Positions 9,197-18,948 are shown, counted from the stretch's first letter. The stretch is DNA of 45,842 bases from an uncultured Saprospiraceae bacterium (GCA_937941095.1 CALDYJ010000016.1:1-45842), one strand, 5' to 3'. Program-made: numbers and translations. The notes: a model not told the origin generated them from the letters alone.

Positions 9197-9934
9197 CTAG
9201 TGTTGTAAAAATAAATTCAGTTGTTCTAAGAAGGCTTTTTTTCTTCTACCTGATAAAGAAAGCCTGGTTTTATCTGTAAGTACGACTTCTCCATTTAAGG
9301 ATTTATCAACACTGTCTACATAATTTAGATTTACTAAATGAGATCGGTTTACTCTAAAAAAACCATAGGCCAAGAGTTGTTCTTCATAATGCATAAGCGT
9401 TTTACTTGCTGTAGCTTTTTTATTTCTAGAAAAAATAGTTGTATAATTATTTTCTGCTTTGCAATATAAGATGTCAGCAATCGTAAATACTTCAATATTA
9501 TTAATGCCTGCAAAACTGATCCTTACGTTTTGATCAAGCTTAAAATTTGAGGTATGCATTTTTGGTTCAAGCTTTTGTTTAAGCCTCCTAATGGCTTCAT
9601 TCAATTCCGAAGGTTTAATCGGTTTAACCAAATAATCTAAACTATTTAATCTAAACGCAACTGGAGCATAATCTTCAAAAGAAGTGGTAAAGATGGTTTC
9701 GAATTCAGGCTCATCAATGTATTCAAATATTTTTGTCCCATCTTCCAAAGGCATTTCTACATCCAAAAAAACAACTGCCGGATTTTGCTCTTTAATTAAT
9801 TGCACGCCATCTTTCACCGAATGAGCAAAGCCCAAAATATTCATTTCAGGAAAATAATTATCAAGCAACTGTTTTAAAGCAGAGATGCACTGTGGATTGT
9901 CATCTATTATAATGCAATCGTATTTCTTATTCAT
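9197..9934 (-). CDS. LytTR-family response regulator
   Basis: A 245-residue response regulator. The receiver domain spans about residues 1-120, with the acidic pair D11/D12, phosphoacceptor D58 in FLDVEMP, a Thr/Ser region at TTSFEDY and the conserved Lys in DYLVKPIKP. A LytTR DNA-binding domain fills the C-terminal ~105 residues (ADILYCKAENNYTTIF and FFRVNRSHLVNLNYV are diagnostic). Its start lies inside the 3' end of the upstream histidine kinase gene (8-bp overlap), so it is almost certainly the cognate partner: signal, HK autophosphorylation, transfer to D58, then LytTR binding to direct repeats. Targets are unknown. Confidence 0.94.
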   Translation of the reverse strand: MNKKYDCIIIDDNPQCISALKQLLDNYFPEMNILGFAHSVKDGVQLIKEQNPAVVFLDVEMPLEDGTKIFEYIDEPEFETIFTTSFEDYAPVAFRLNSLDYLVKPIKPSELNEAIRRLKQKLEPKMHTSNFKLDQNVRISFAGINNIEVFTIADILYCKAENNYTTIFSRNKKATASKTLMHYEEQLLAYGFFRVNRSHLVNLNYVDSVDKSLNGEVVLTDKTRLSLSGRRKKAFLEQLNLFLQH

Positions 9935-12833
9935 TTTTAAGTTTTATATCAATAAGCATTTTGACTTCAGTATATTCTTCTCCCACTCCGTTCTTGACTC
10001 TTTTTATGGTCATTTGTTCTTTTATCGGTTTTCTAGAGAGTTGCTTTGAATTTAAGCTTAATCGCTGTTTAATGGTATTAATTCCTGTTGATTTAGCAAG
10101 TTGCTTTCTTTCCTTTTTAGAATGACCAAAACCAATTCCATTATCTTTTACAAAACATAAAATTTGTTGCCCTACAAGTTCAAGTTCAATAAACAAATAA
10201 GGACTTTGTTGAGTAGCTAAATTTGCATGCTTAAAACTGTTCTCAATAAGAGGTTGAATCAACAAAGGAGGCAATAAAATATTTTGAATGTTTTCTTTTA
10301 AATTTTCTGATAGTTTTATTTTAGTATTGATATCTTTCTTTAATCTAGTTTTTTCCATGGCTAAATAAATTCTTAAAAATTCAATTTCCTGCTTCAAGCT
10401 TATTCTTTCTAATGAAGCATAACGCATCGATTTTCTAATCAAGTCTGCAAAATTAGCCGTGTAATCACTTGCCTCCCAAGTATCTTTGTTCTCAATCAAC
10501 TCTCTGATGGAATAAAGTGCGTTTGAAATAAAATGAGGATTCATGTGATTTTGCAAAGCAGTCATTTTCATGCCATCAATTTCCTTTTGCTGTTGTTGCT
10601 CTATGAACTTTTCTTCATCCTTCAAATTGCTGTATTTAAGCGTTCCAGCATAAACTAGCCCGCCAAACAAAAAAAGAAGGACTAACTTTGTCAATAAATA
10701 GTCAATCAAAGATTTTTCTATTTCGAATGAGATACTTTTGACTTCACTTTCTCTTGACTCACTGTCCATAGCTTTTACTTCAAAAATATACTGTCCTGGT
10801 TTTAATGACGAAACTTTAAATACATCATTTTTTGTTTTAGTCCAAGAGGAATCTTTGCCCAAGAGTCTATATAAATAAGTAATGTTTCTATTTTTGAAGT
10901 TAATGGCTTTATATGAAATTTCAAAATCAGTATCTTTTTTGCTGAACCTAAGATCTTGCCTTAAATCTTTCAATACTCCACTTGCAGAAAAGCTAAATTT
11001 ACTAAAATTAATAGTCTGTTCATCTTTAAGTTGCTTATGCATTATTTGGCACAAACCTTTGTCTGTTCCCACCCAAAGCGTATCCTTATCAATCAAAACG
11101 CTTGCGGTATTATTACTTGGTAAATAGTTGTCTTTAGAAAAACCTTTTACTTCATTATTCAAAAGATCGATTAGATAGGCACCATTCACAGAAGCAACTG
11201 CTAAGTGTTCGTTTTGATAATGAATGTCTAAAATCCGATCTGAAGGAAGATTGATTTTTCTATTTACTCTTCTATTTATAAATTCAAATACCCCTGAACC
11301 AAAAGTTGAGACATAAGAAATAGAATCATTTATAATTTCTATATCAGAAATGTTGTAATCAAAGTCGTCTTCTAATTTATTTAATTCACTTTTGGCTTCA
11401 TCATAAAAAAAGATGCCGTTTAAGGTTCCAAACCAAAATATATTATCTGGATCAATAGCAATAGCATAACTTCTAATTTGCTGAATTCTTTTTAATCTTC
11501 CTGGGCGGTTTTTATTTTTCAAGTAATTTCCATTACCTAATGCAAATCCAACATTATCATCTCCATAAATACAAAAGTCCTTTACATTTGAAGCGTCAGA
11601 ATTATTTGTGATCATTTCTGGTCCTTGTCCGGCTTTTATGACAAATACACCTTTCGTGTTACAATAATACAATGCCTCTTTATAGAATAGGATTTCATTT
11701 ATTTTTGAGCCATTGTCTTCCAGTTCTTTCATCTTATTATTTTTGAATGAAAAAACCTCTCCATTGTTGGTACCAAAATAAATTCCATCTTTCCCTTTTG
11801 TTATCGATTCAATTGAACTTAATCGATCCTTTTCATTTTCAATCTTAAATATTTTATTATTAAACTGTCTTAATACATGCACACCGTTTGTAGCTGTAGA
11901 AATCCATAATAGATTCTCTCTGCAAACATATATACTATGAATGTTTAAATTTTCCATTATGGGATCAGATACAATTATTTTTGCTTGCTCAATGTCAATT
12001 TCATGATAGCCAGCAGTTGTTAAGGCATAAATCTTAGAACCTCTATATTCTATTTGATTGACTTTTTTTGAAAATATATATTTGTAAAGCAGAACATCAT
12101 CTTCAAAGAGTAGCAATGAATTGTCTCTTAAATTATATATTAAACGAATCTGACCATCTTGATAAATCAAATCTCTTAGATCACCTTGTATTGGAACTGA
12201 AGATAATAGGTTTAATTTTTTATCGTATTGAACAAAATTTGCTGATGAAAAAATCAATTCATTTTTCGGAGCTGCTAAAAAATAATTTAAATCCTGAGGA
12301 AAATTTATTTTTATCTCATCACTAAAATTTCCCGCTTCATCTATTTGGAAGCTCTTAATGCATTTATTATTTTCGTAATACTCATTCAAAATCAATCTAT
12401 CCTCAATAATAAAAATGTCTTCCAATCTGCGATTTGGATTTGAAGGAGGAATTTCTACTTCTTTGACTTCACCATCTATGGCTACATAAAGTTGGCCTGA
12501 TACATTCCTAAACCAAATATTCCCCCAAGAGTCTTTGTATAAATAAGCGATAAAATGATCGCGCAGGTTTGGAACCTTTACCTCTTGAACTTCTTTTCCA
12601 TCGTATTTAACGATCCCAAAATCTGTCGCAATCCAAATTTGACCTATGTCGTCTTGCTCTATCCGATAGACTATATTAGAAGGTAAGTTATCATTACTAT
12701 TTATGGTCCATGAAATCGGCCCTTGTCCATATAAGTTAATTGAATCAAGTGAAAAAAATAAAACGAAATACAATAAGACCTGCAGAGATCTATTCAATTT
12801 TCTAGTATTGTATTTAATATTATCTTTTTTCAT
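9927..12833 (-). CDS. Propeller sensor histidine kinase (LytS/His_kinase type)
   Basis: A 968-residue inner-membrane sensor kinase. A signal/anchor at the N-terminus is followed by a periplasmic propeller built from Reg_prop repeats (DDIGQIWIATDFGIVKYDG; NIFWFGTLNGIFFYD) to about residue 620. A Y_Y_Y domain (about 640-710) and one TM helix (LLTKLVLLFLFGGLVYAG) follow, then a His_kinase domain (PF06580-like) with phospho-acceptor H767 in MNPHFISNAL, and an HATPase_c domain (NSFKHA as N box, DNGIGFG as G1). This is the split-kinase version of the hybrid two-component systems that control carbohydrate utilisation in Bacteroidota. It overlaps the LytTR regulator by 8 bp. No SusC/SusD or glycosidase genes are adjacent, so the signal is not obvious. 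Confidence 0.92.
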   Translation of the reverse strand: MKKDNIKYNTRKLNRSLQVLLYFVLFFSLDSINLYGQGPISWTINSNDNLPSNIVYRIEQDDIGQIWIATDFGIVKYDGKEVQEVKVPNLRDHFIAYLYKDSWGNIWFRNVSGQLYVAIDGEVKEVEIPPSNPNRRLEDIFIIEDRLILNEYYENNKCIKSFQIDEAGNFSDEIKINFPQDLNYFLAAPKNELIFSSANFVQYDKKLNLLSSVPIQGDLRDLIYQDGQIRLIYNLRDNSLLLFEDDVLLYKYIFSKKVNQIEYRGSKIYALTTAGYHEIDIEQAKIIVSDPIMENLNIHSIYVCRENLLWISTATNGVHVLRQFNNKIFKIENEKDRLSSIESITKGKDGIYFGTNNGEVFSFKNNKMKELEDNGSKINEILFYKEALYYCNTKGVFVIKAGQGPEMITNNSDASNVKDFCIYGDDNVGFALGNGNYLKNKNRPGRLKRIQQIRSYAIAIDPDNIFWFGTLNGIFFYDEAKSELNKLEDDFDYNISDIEIINDSISYVSTFGSGVFEFINRRVNRKINLPSDRILDIHYQNEHLAVASVNGAYLIDLLNNEVKGFSKDNYLPSNNTASVLIDKDTLWVGTDKGLCQIMHKQLKDEQTINFSKFSFSASGVLKDLRQDLRFSKKDTDFEISYKAINFKNRNITYLYRLLGKDSSWTKTKNDVFKVSSLKPGQYIFEVKAMDSESRESEVKSISFEIEKSLIDYLLTKLVLLFLFGGLVYAGTLKYSNLKDEEKFIEQQQQKEIDGMKMTALQNHMNPHFISNALYSIRELIENKDTWEASDYTANFADLIRKSMRYASLERISLKQEIEFLRIYLAMEKTRLKKDINTKIKLSENLKENIQNILLPPLLIQPLIENSFKHANLATQQSPYLFIELELVGQQILCFVKDNGIGFGHSKKERKQLAKSTGINTIKQRLSLNSKQLSRKPIKEQMTIKRVKNGVGEEYTEVKMLIDIKLKNE

Positions 12834-13032
12834 ATTTGATGTTCCCTAAGTCATTTCACACATTCACCTTCCCAAAAGGTTCATTCAATAAAGTTGACTA
12901 TAAAGTGGTAGCTAAAAGATTTAATTTACCATTATTAAGCGCACAATGAAAGTCTAAACTTAAAAAAGAATAAAATATTTGCATCCATTTCCCCTCTTGG
13001 TGCATACTATTATTAAACGATAAACAATATAT

Positions 13033-14952
13033 ATGAGCATCAAATTAAAAGCAGTCCTTACACTCATTTTAGCATCACATCTGAGTTTTGCTCAAATTTA
13101 TTTTTTTCATGATTTTCAAGATGAAACTTTTCCAGACGGAACTGTCATTTATGATTTAGATCAAACATCTAATCTTTTGTTCCAAAATGATTCTTGGTTT
13201 ACGAGAGAAATAGCAGAGAATAAAATTAGTGCTTGGAGTTCTGGGTTTACAATGGATGGCCAAGAAACAAAAGTTGACAACTGGTTTATAATCCCAGATT
13301 TGGAGATTCAAGAAGAAACCTTGCTAAGTTTTCTTTATAGAAAATACAACAATAATCAAAGTAAAATTGAAAACCTTAAAATAATGATTTCTGAAGATGG
13401 ACTTGAGCCATCTGACTTTAATCTATTGAAAAATTTAAATTCTTCCCAATACAATAGGGAATGTAATTTGTATGTTGACTTGCAAGAATATGCCAATAAA
13501 AAAATAAATATCGCCTTTGTACATCAAATCGAAAAAGGAGGTCACATTTCAATTGACGACATTACCTTGACCGCTAATGCCAGTCAATCACACGACATTA
13601 GAACTGAATCAAGCATTCCTAGTTTTCCTTATGTTTATCCTGGACCTCATGATTTGAAACTAAAGATCACACAACTTACCGAAGAGCCCATTACTTCATT
13701 ACAAGTAAATTATAGCATCGATGGTGGTATTAATGTGGTAAGTAAAGGATTGACCTGCCCTTATTTCTATCAACAAGTTGGAAAATTCACCTTAGAAGAT
13801 TTTTTAGTTTTTACAGAACCTGGTGTTTACAAGGTAGACATCTGGACCAGTCTACCTAATGGTACATCAGACATCCAAGACAGCAATAATTATGAATCCA
13901 TCCAAGTCGTTGTCTTGGAAGAAAGTGCGAAAAGAAAATTGCTCTTAGAAGAATTTACTGCAACCTGGTGTAGTTTCTGTACCAGAGCTCCATTAGATGT
14001 AAAAGATTTACTTGACGAATTTGGGGAAGAAAATTTTGTGATCACTGCCCTCCATGGAAACGATGATTTAGCTATCCCTGCATTCGAAGAATTAATTTCA
14101 GCAATCCCAAATTTAACGAGTGGTTTCCCAACAGTGTCTCTAAATCGTTTTCAACCCAGTGTAAACATTGACAATGTAGCTGTTGCAAATACTGATTTAT
14201 GGCGAGACAATACAATTAACTTATTAAGGCATCCTAGTCCTGCAAATTTAAACGCAGAAATAACATTTGATGAAGAAAGCAGATCATTAAAGATTGATGC
14301 TAAAACACAATTCATTGGCAAAGATGCCGGAGACCTTAGGCTGCATTGTCTCTTGACTGAAGATGGCATCACAGGCTATCCGCAAAGCAATGCCTATAAT
14401 GACTCCATAAATTATGTAGAACTTTACCAAGCCGGAAATCCTATTGTTGACTATGTCCACAACCATACCTTAAGAACTTATCTAAGTGAAGCACTAGGCG
14501 ATCAAGATGTGATTGCTGATGAAATAAATATTGGAGATGAATTTGGAAAAGAATATGAATATATAGTACCTGACGAATTTAAAGCTGAAAACTTAAAGGT
14601 CATTTTGTATTTATCAAAAAATCCAAATGAAGGTAGCGATGTTGGTCAATTCATTGTTAATGCTGAATCATTTGACCTTGTTGATTTTATTTCAGGCATA
14701 AGTGAGTCAGAAATTTTATCCAACGAAATTCAAATTCAACCAAACCCTTCGACTGGATTATTCATGGTCAATTTTGATGGTGTAATTCCTTCTGAAATCA
14801 CAATTACAGATAATTTAGGAAGGAAAGTAAAGGATTTTAACATCCAATCAAAAACAACATCCATTGATCTAAATGGGCTTGTAGAAGGAATCTATTTCAT
14901 GCAAATGAACATGAATGGTTATTTAATCTCCAAAAAACTGATTAAACTCTAG
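13033..14952 (+). CDS. Omp28-like secreted protein with T9SS C-terminal signal
   Basis: A 639-residue exported protein with signal peptide MSIKLKAVLTLILASHLSFAQ. N-terminal residues ~22-180 resemble a 'choice-of-anchor J'/cleaved-adhesin beta-sandwich (FHDFQDETFPDG, VDNWFIIPDLEI). The central Omp28-related region contains a thioredoxin-like CxxC motif (C313 and C316 in TWCSFCTRAP) followed by a thioredoxin-fold-like helix and SGFPTV. The last ~75 residues form a type A T9SS sorting domain (IQPNPSTGLF, LGRKV, LNGLVEGIYFMQM, KKLIKL). The protein should cross the outer membrane by type IX secretion and be surface-attached or released. CxxC could mean thiol-disulfide exchange or redox binding; this is inferred. 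Confidence 0.9.
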   Translation: MSIKLKAVLTLILASHLSFAQIYFFHDFQDETFPDGTVIYDLDQTSNLLFQNDSWFTREIAENKISAWSSGFTMDGQETKVDNWFIIPDLEIQEETLLSFLYRKYNNNQSKIENLKIMISEDGLEPSDFNLLKNLNSSQYNRECNLYVDLQEYANKKINIAFVHQIEKGGHISIDDITLTANASQSHDIRTESSIPSFPYVYPGPHDLKLKITQLTEEPITSLQVNYSIDGGINVVSKGLTCPYFYQQVGKFTLEDFLVFTEPGVYKVDIWTSLPNGTSDIQDSNNYESIQVVVLEESAKRKLLLEEFTATWCSFCTRAPLDVKDLLDEFGEENFVITALHGNDDLAIPAFEELISAIPNLTSGFPTVSLNRFQPSVNIDNVAVANTDLWRDNTINLLRHPSPANLNAEITFDEESRSLKIDAKTQFIGKDAGDLRLHCLLTEDGITGYPQSNAYNDSINYVELYQAGNPIVDYVHNHTLRTYLSEALGDQDVIADEINIGDEFGKEYEYIVPDEFKAENLKVILYLSKNPNEGSDVGQFIVNAESFDLVDFISGISESEILSNEIQIQPNPSTGLFMVNFDGVIPSEITITDNLGRKVKDFNIQSKTTSIDLNGLVEGIYFMQMNMNGYLISKKLIKL

Positions 14953-14973
14953 TGTTTCAATTATCATGATGAT

Positions 14974-15008
14974 AAGTGCGCTGTATTAAATATACAGCGT
15001 ACTTTTTT
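14974..15008 (+). terminator. Intrinsic terminator after Omp28-like gene
   Basis: A 13-bp stem with one G-T wobble and a 5-nt loop: left arm AAGTGCGCTGTAT (14974-14986), right arm ATACAGCGTACTT, then a run of T. It begins 22 bp after the stop codon. On the opposite strand there is no T run after the stem, so it mainly serves the plus strand. Confidence 0.75.
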
Positions 15009-15011
15009 AAT

Positions 15012-15368
15012 TCAATTCCACCAAACAGCATAGCCTCTTTTTCTAAGACTTTCAGCTAATGCTTTTTCCATATCTACTGCTTCCGGTTTTGTAAGAGGAT
15101 TTAATTTATCATACAAACTAGGTCTTAAGAACAAACCATATTTTTCTACAAACGAAGAAGATATTTTAATCCCCTTTTTGGTTCTATATCCTGCTTTATG
15201 TTTTTGAAACCGTTCTAAAGGAGTATTGCTTGTCATGCCAACATAGAGGCACTCAAATTTGTGATTATAGTCCGGATTGGCCAATCTAAATTTTTTTGAT
15301 TTTTCCCAAACAGATTTATCAAGTTCGATGACATAGACGTAGTAGTTTTTCTTTGTTTTCTTTGCCAA
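15012..15368 (-). CDS. GIY-YIG nuclease-fold protein
   Basis: A 118-residue protein with a GIY-YIG-like core: YYVYVIEL in the GIY position, CLYVGMT in the YIG position, then an Arg in PLERFQKHKAG and a conserved acidic helix (DMEKALAESLRKRGYAVWWN) near the end. The GIY tripeptide is degenerate (YVI). Between the two tyrosine motifs there is an insertion longer than in UvrC-type or YhbQ-type domains. Standalone proteins of this size are common and mostly uncharacterised; nuclease activity is plausible. It starts 8 bp after the stop of the saccharopine-dehydrogenase-like gene, so it is probably co-transcribed. Confidence 0.72.
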   Translation of the reverse strand: MAKKTKKNYYVYVIELDKSVWEKSKKFRLANPDYNHKFECLYVGMTSNTPLERFQKHKAGYRTKKGIKISSSFVEKYGLFLRPSLYDKLNPLTKPEAVDMEKALAESLRKRGYAVWWN

Positions 15369-15376
15369 ATTTACTG

Positions 15377-16444
15377 TTAATCTGTATGATTATACAAGCC
15401 ACCATTTTCCGTTTTCATGAATGTATCATAAGGGATCTCTTCTTGTTTTATGAATCCTTTTGAAGGCAGACTTCCATTATCAACCATCTCTACTACTGCC
15501 GCTATTGAACAAGCTGTTGTCCAAGAGATTGCCCTCCATTCTTTTCCTCCAATATCTAAGGGTGAGAAAGAATTAAAATATTCATTTCTAAAAATCTTTT
15601 CACCTTTCCAACCTTCGACAACCGCATAGATGTATACAACATCTTCTTTGACTGGAGGCTTAGCATTTTCAAGAATTGCAGTTAATTGCTTTTTATCATT
15701 TTTCATGATTAATTCTTGTATCAAAAAACGCATTAGTTTTCCGTGACCAGGATACCTGATTGTTTTATAGTTGAGGGTATCTACTTTTCCTTCATAGGTC
15801 TCACACATTGTTCCCAAACCTCCAGAAGTTGTAAAGGCTTCAAACTCTCTACCACCTATGTTTATGTATTCAAATCCGTCTAAAGAACTGACCATTTTTC
15901 TCTCTCCATTATGAATGGCTTCAGCATCGTTTATGTATTCATTAATAACACCTGCTGGAGACCAAGTAAATGAATAAGCCAATTGTCCATTTGGGTATTT
16001 AGGTAAAGCACCTACTCTTAGTTCTATGTCTCTTACCTTTGTAAAATCCTTTGTCAAATGAGCACCAATTATTCCTATAAAGCCGGGTGCTAATCCACAT
16101 TGAGGAGCCATTACACAATTGGCTGTTTTGGCTAACTCTCTGATGTAATTTGTTGTGTCAACGTCTTCTGTTAAATCAAAATAATGGACACCTTTTGCGT
16201 GCGCAATTTTTGCGATGGCTTTATTCAAAAAGTAAGGCAGAGCAGAAACAACTGCATCATTTTCTCCAATTAATTGTTCCATTTTAGCAGTATCTGTAAC
16301 ATCAGTTTCTACCACTGCAAAAGGAAGTTTAAAATCATAATGTGGTTTTTGACGATCAACACCTGTTACTTCGTATTTTTTACTCAGTAAAACACCAACT
16401 AAGGTTCCGACTTTTCCTAATCCTAATGTTAATATCTTTTTCAT
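15377..16444 (-). CDS. Saccharopine dehydrogenase-like oxidoreductase
   Basis: A 355-residue NAD(P)-dependent oxidoreductase. The Rossmann motif GLGKVGTLVG is at residues ~8-17, followed by VTGVDR, DVTD and NDAVVSALPY, typical of saccharopine dehydrogenase NADP-binding domains (PF03435-like). The C-terminal catalytic domain (PF16653-like) has CGLAPGFIGIIGAHL, YSFTWSPAGVINEY and TSGGLGTMCET. Length fits lysine 6-dehydrogenase or saccharopine reductase rather than the bifunctional enzyme. A role in lysine catabolism or a related amino-acid dehydrogenation is likely; the exact substrate cannot be read from sequence. It lies 72 bp downstream of the formate-THF ligase gene on the same strand. Confidence 0.85.
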   Translation of the reverse strand: MKKILTLGLGKVGTLVGVLLSKKYEVTGVDRQKPHYDFKLPFAVVETDVTDTAKMEQLIGENDAVVSALPYFLNKAIAKIAHAKGVHYFDLTEDVDTTNYIRELAKTANCVMAPQCGLAPGFIGIIGAHLTKDFTKVRDIELRVGALPKYPNGQLAYSFTWSPAGVINEYINDAEAIHNGERKMVSSLDGFEYINIGGREFEAFTTSGGLGTMCETYEGKVDTLNYKTIRYPGHGKLMRFLIQELIMKNDKKQLTAILENAKPPVKEDVVYIYAVVEGWKGEKIFRNEYFNSFSPLDIGGKEWRAISWTTACSIAAVVEMVDNGSLPSKGFIKQEEIPYDTFMKTENGGLYNHTD

Positions 16445-16516
16445 TTTTTAATTAAATTAGTATGCGAATTATTTTTATTTGATTGATTGCAAATGTTTGC
16501 TCAGCTTTTATTTATT

Positions 16517-18187
16517 TTAAAATAAGCCACTAATGTTACCATCAGCATCGATGTCAATATTATTAGCCGAAGGCACAGAAGGCAAGCCAGGCATCCTCAT
16601 AATTTTTCCAGTGATAGGAATTAAAAAACCAGCGCCTGCAGCAATTTCAATTTCCCTCACGGTTACTAGAAAATCTTTAGGTCTTCCTAGTAGCTTCGGA
16701 TTATCTGAAAGAGATTTTTGAGTTTTGGCGATACAAACTGGTAAATGATTCAAACCAAGTCTATCAATTTTTCTCAGATCTGCTTTTGCTTTTGCTGCAT
16801 AATCAATGGCATTTGCTCCATAGATTTTTTTCGCTACTGCTTCGATTTTATCTTTAACTGGACTTGACCATTGATACATTGGAGTAAACTGTCCATTGTT
16901 ATTTTCAACTGCTCGAACAACTGCAGCTGCCAAATCTTTTCCACCTTCTCCACCTTTCGCCCAAATTTCTGCTACATGTACTTCTATGCCTAAGGATTCA
17001 CAAGCTTCTTTTACAACCTGTATCTCTTCATCAGTATCTGTTAAGAATTTATTTATGGCCACAACAGGGTTCAAATTAAATTGCTTTACATTTTCTAAAT
17101 GTTTTTGGAGATTAGGCAAGCCATTTCTAACAGCTTCGACATTTTTTTCCGTTAAGTTCTTCAAGTCTGCACCTCCATGATATTTTAATGCCCTTATGGT
17201 TGCCACCAAAACCACTGCCTTAGGATTTAGACCAGCACTCACACATTTTATGTCTAAAAATTTCTCCGCACCAAGGTCACAGCCAAATCCAGCTTCTGTG
17301 ACCACATAATCAGCTAAGGATAAACCCATCTTAGTCGCAATCACCGTATTTGTTCCTTGAGCGATATTTGCAAAAGGCCCTCCATGAATTAATACGGGAT
17401 TTCCTTCTATGTTTTGTACAAGATTAGGTTTTATAGCGTCTTTCATCAAAGCTGCCATGGCACCATGCGCTTTTAAATCCCGCGCGTAAACTGGCTTTTT
17501 ATCATAAGTAAAACCAACAAAAATATTTGCAAATCGCTCCTTTAAATCCATTAAATCTTTTGACAAACACAAAATCGCCATAATTTCTGAAGCAGCAGTG
17601 ATGTCAAATCCTGTTTCCCTAGGTACCCCTGAGGTAGTTCCTCCAAGTCCAATAACGACATCTCTTAATGCCCTATCATTCATGTCCACTACTCTCTTCC
17701 AAAGCACAGTCCTGGGATCAATACCAAGGCTATGGGTTTTACTTTGAAGGTTGTTATCAATCAAAGCAGCTAATAAATTATGTGCTTTTTCTATCGCTGA
17801 AAAATCTCCAGTAAAGTGAAGATTAATGTCCTCCATCGGAATAACTTGAGAATACCCTCCTCCAGTTGCACCTCCTTTGATGCCAAAAACTGGCCCTAGT
17901 GAAGGTTCTCTTAATACAGCCATAGCCTGCTTTCCTATTTTGTTCAAGCCTTGGGTTAAGCCTATAGAAACTGTTGTTTTTCCTTCTCCTGCTGGTGTTG
18001 GTGAAATAGCCGTTACCAGGATTAAATTATTGTCTTTAATTTTCTCTTCATCAATCAGATCCAAAGGCAATTTTGCCTTGTATTTTCCATAAAATTCGAG
18101 CTTCTCCTCCGAAATTTTTACTTTCCCAGCAATATCTTTGATGTGCTCTAATTTTGCTGCTCTTGCAATTTCTATGTCTGATGCCAT
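16517..18187 (-). CDS. fhs: Formate--tetrahydrofolate ligase
   Basis: A 556-residue enzyme of one-carbon metabolism: ATP + formate + THF gives 10-formyl-THF. Family signatures are all visible: the P-loop TPAGEGKTT at residues 64-72, EPSLGPVFGIKGGATGGGYS (about 93-112), DINLHFTGD, and the VTEAGFGCDLGAEKF motif. Length equals that of bacterial homologues, and the start ATG fits the usual short N-terminal helix. It is cytosolic. A candidate -7 element lies 20 bp upstream. It leads a possible operon with the saccharopine-dehydrogenase-like and GIY-YIG genes. Confidence 0.97.
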   Translation of the reverse strand: MASDIEIARAAKLEHIKDIAGKVKISEEKLEFYGKYKAKLPLDLIDEEKIKDNNLILVTAISPTPAGEGKTTVSIGLTQGLNKIGKQAMAVLREPSLGPVFGIKGGATGGGYSQVIPMEDINLHFTGDFSAIEKAHNLLAALIDNNLQSKTHSLGIDPRTVLWKRVVDMNDRALRDVVIGLGGTTSGVPRETGFDITAASEIMAILCLSKDLMDLKERFANIFVGFTYDKKPVYARDLKAHGAMAALMKDAIKPNLVQNIEGNPVLIHGGPFANIAQGTNTVIATKMGLSLADYVVTEAGFGCDLGAEKFLDIKCVSAGLNPKAVVLVATIRALKYHGGADLKNLTEKNVEAVRNGLPNLQKHLENVKQFNLNPVVAINKFLTDTDEEIQVVKEACESLGIEVHVAEIWAKGGEGGKDLAAAVVRAVENNNGQFTPMYQWSSPVKDKIEAVAKKIYGANAIDYAAKAKADLRKIDRLGLNHLPVCIAKTQKSLSDNPKLLGRPKDFLVTVREIEIAAGAGFLIPITGKIMRMPGLPSVPSANNIDIDADGNISGLF

Positions 18188-18207
18188 TTTGATTTTTATT
18201 TTGAATT

Positions 18208-18215
18208 CAAATTTA
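18208..18215 (-). promoter_or_regulatory. Candidate Bacteroidota -7 element upstream of fhs
   Basis: On the minus strand the octamer TAAATTTG matches the Bacteroidota -7 consensus TAnnTTTG exactly and ends 20 nt before the fhs ATG. No convincing -33 TTG is seen at the usual spacing, so this is only a candidate. The rest of the 18188-18414 gap contains no ORF or hairpin I can support. Confidence 0.3.
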
Positions 18216-18414
18216 GATTAATTTAGCAGAATCCATAAGCATGAGCTAAGTTGATTTTACATTTTTAATCTATATTCCATTATTTTGTAGTTCAGCAAGC
18301 TTCTCGAAATAGAAATTGCTGTTAATATCTTTAGTAGCTCAAGATTCTGATTAGCAGGCTAAGCTATGCTAAGAGTAATTATTATCATTATTTTTTTGTG
18401 AATACATAGATTTC

Positions 18415-18948
18415 ATGCCGATAAAAAAATACAAACAATTTGAAACCGAAAGACTCAAGCTTAAAATTTTTGAAGCGCTTGATGCTCCTTTTTTATTTAA
18501 TTTAATGAATACTCCAAAATGGAAAAGGAACATCGGTGATAGAAACATTCAGACCATTAAGGATGCTAAAAATTACATTGCCGAAAAAATGACTCCTCAA
18601 TTTGAAAAAATTGGTTTTGGAAATTATGTCATCATCCGCAAGACAGATGAACTTTGCTTAGGATCCATTGGATTATTTGATCGTCCTGGACTTGAAGGTT
18701 TTGACATCGGATTCGCTTTATTACCCGAACATGAAAAAAAGGGATATGCATTTGAAGCTGCTAACAAGCTCAAGCACGAAGCCTTTGGAAAATTTGGAAT
18801 ACAAACCATCAATGCCATAACAAATCAAGATAATTTTGCTTCCCAAAATCTCATCTTGAAATTAGGACTTGAATATGTAGGTTTAATAAAACTTCCTAAA
18901 GAAAGGAAAGAGATCAAACATTATCAAGTAAAAAAATTAAATGATTAG
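18415..18948 (+). CDS. GNAT-family N-acetyltransferase (RimJ/RimL-like)
   Basis: A 177-residue acetyl-CoA-dependent N-acetyltransferase of the RimJ/RimL type (PF13302-like). It opens with the characteristic ETERLKLKIFEALDAPFLFNL and has the acceptor-side strand LCLGSIGLFDR. The acetyl-CoA-binding segment is DIGFALLPEHEKKGYAFEA, where the Q/R-x-x-G-x-G/A loop reads EKKGYA. It is followed by INAITNQDNFASQNLILKLG, the usual 'N..S..vleKlGF' motif. Substrate (ribosomal protein, amino acid or small molecule) is unknown. It stands alone on the plus strand. Confidence 0.9.
   Translation: MPIKKYKQFETERLKLKIFEALDAPFLFNLMNTPKWKRNIGDRNIQTIKDAKNYIAEKMTPQFEKIGFGNYVIIRKTDELCLGSIGLFDRPGLEGFDIGFALLPEHEKKGYAFEAANKLKHEAFGKFGIQTINAITNQDNFASQNLILKLGLEYVGLIKLPKERKEIKHYQVKKLND

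Noticed and set aside
18351..18362. Short palindrome TTAGCAGGCTAA before the GNAT gene
   Set aside because: Only 5-bp arms, expected by chance in AT-rich DNA of this length.
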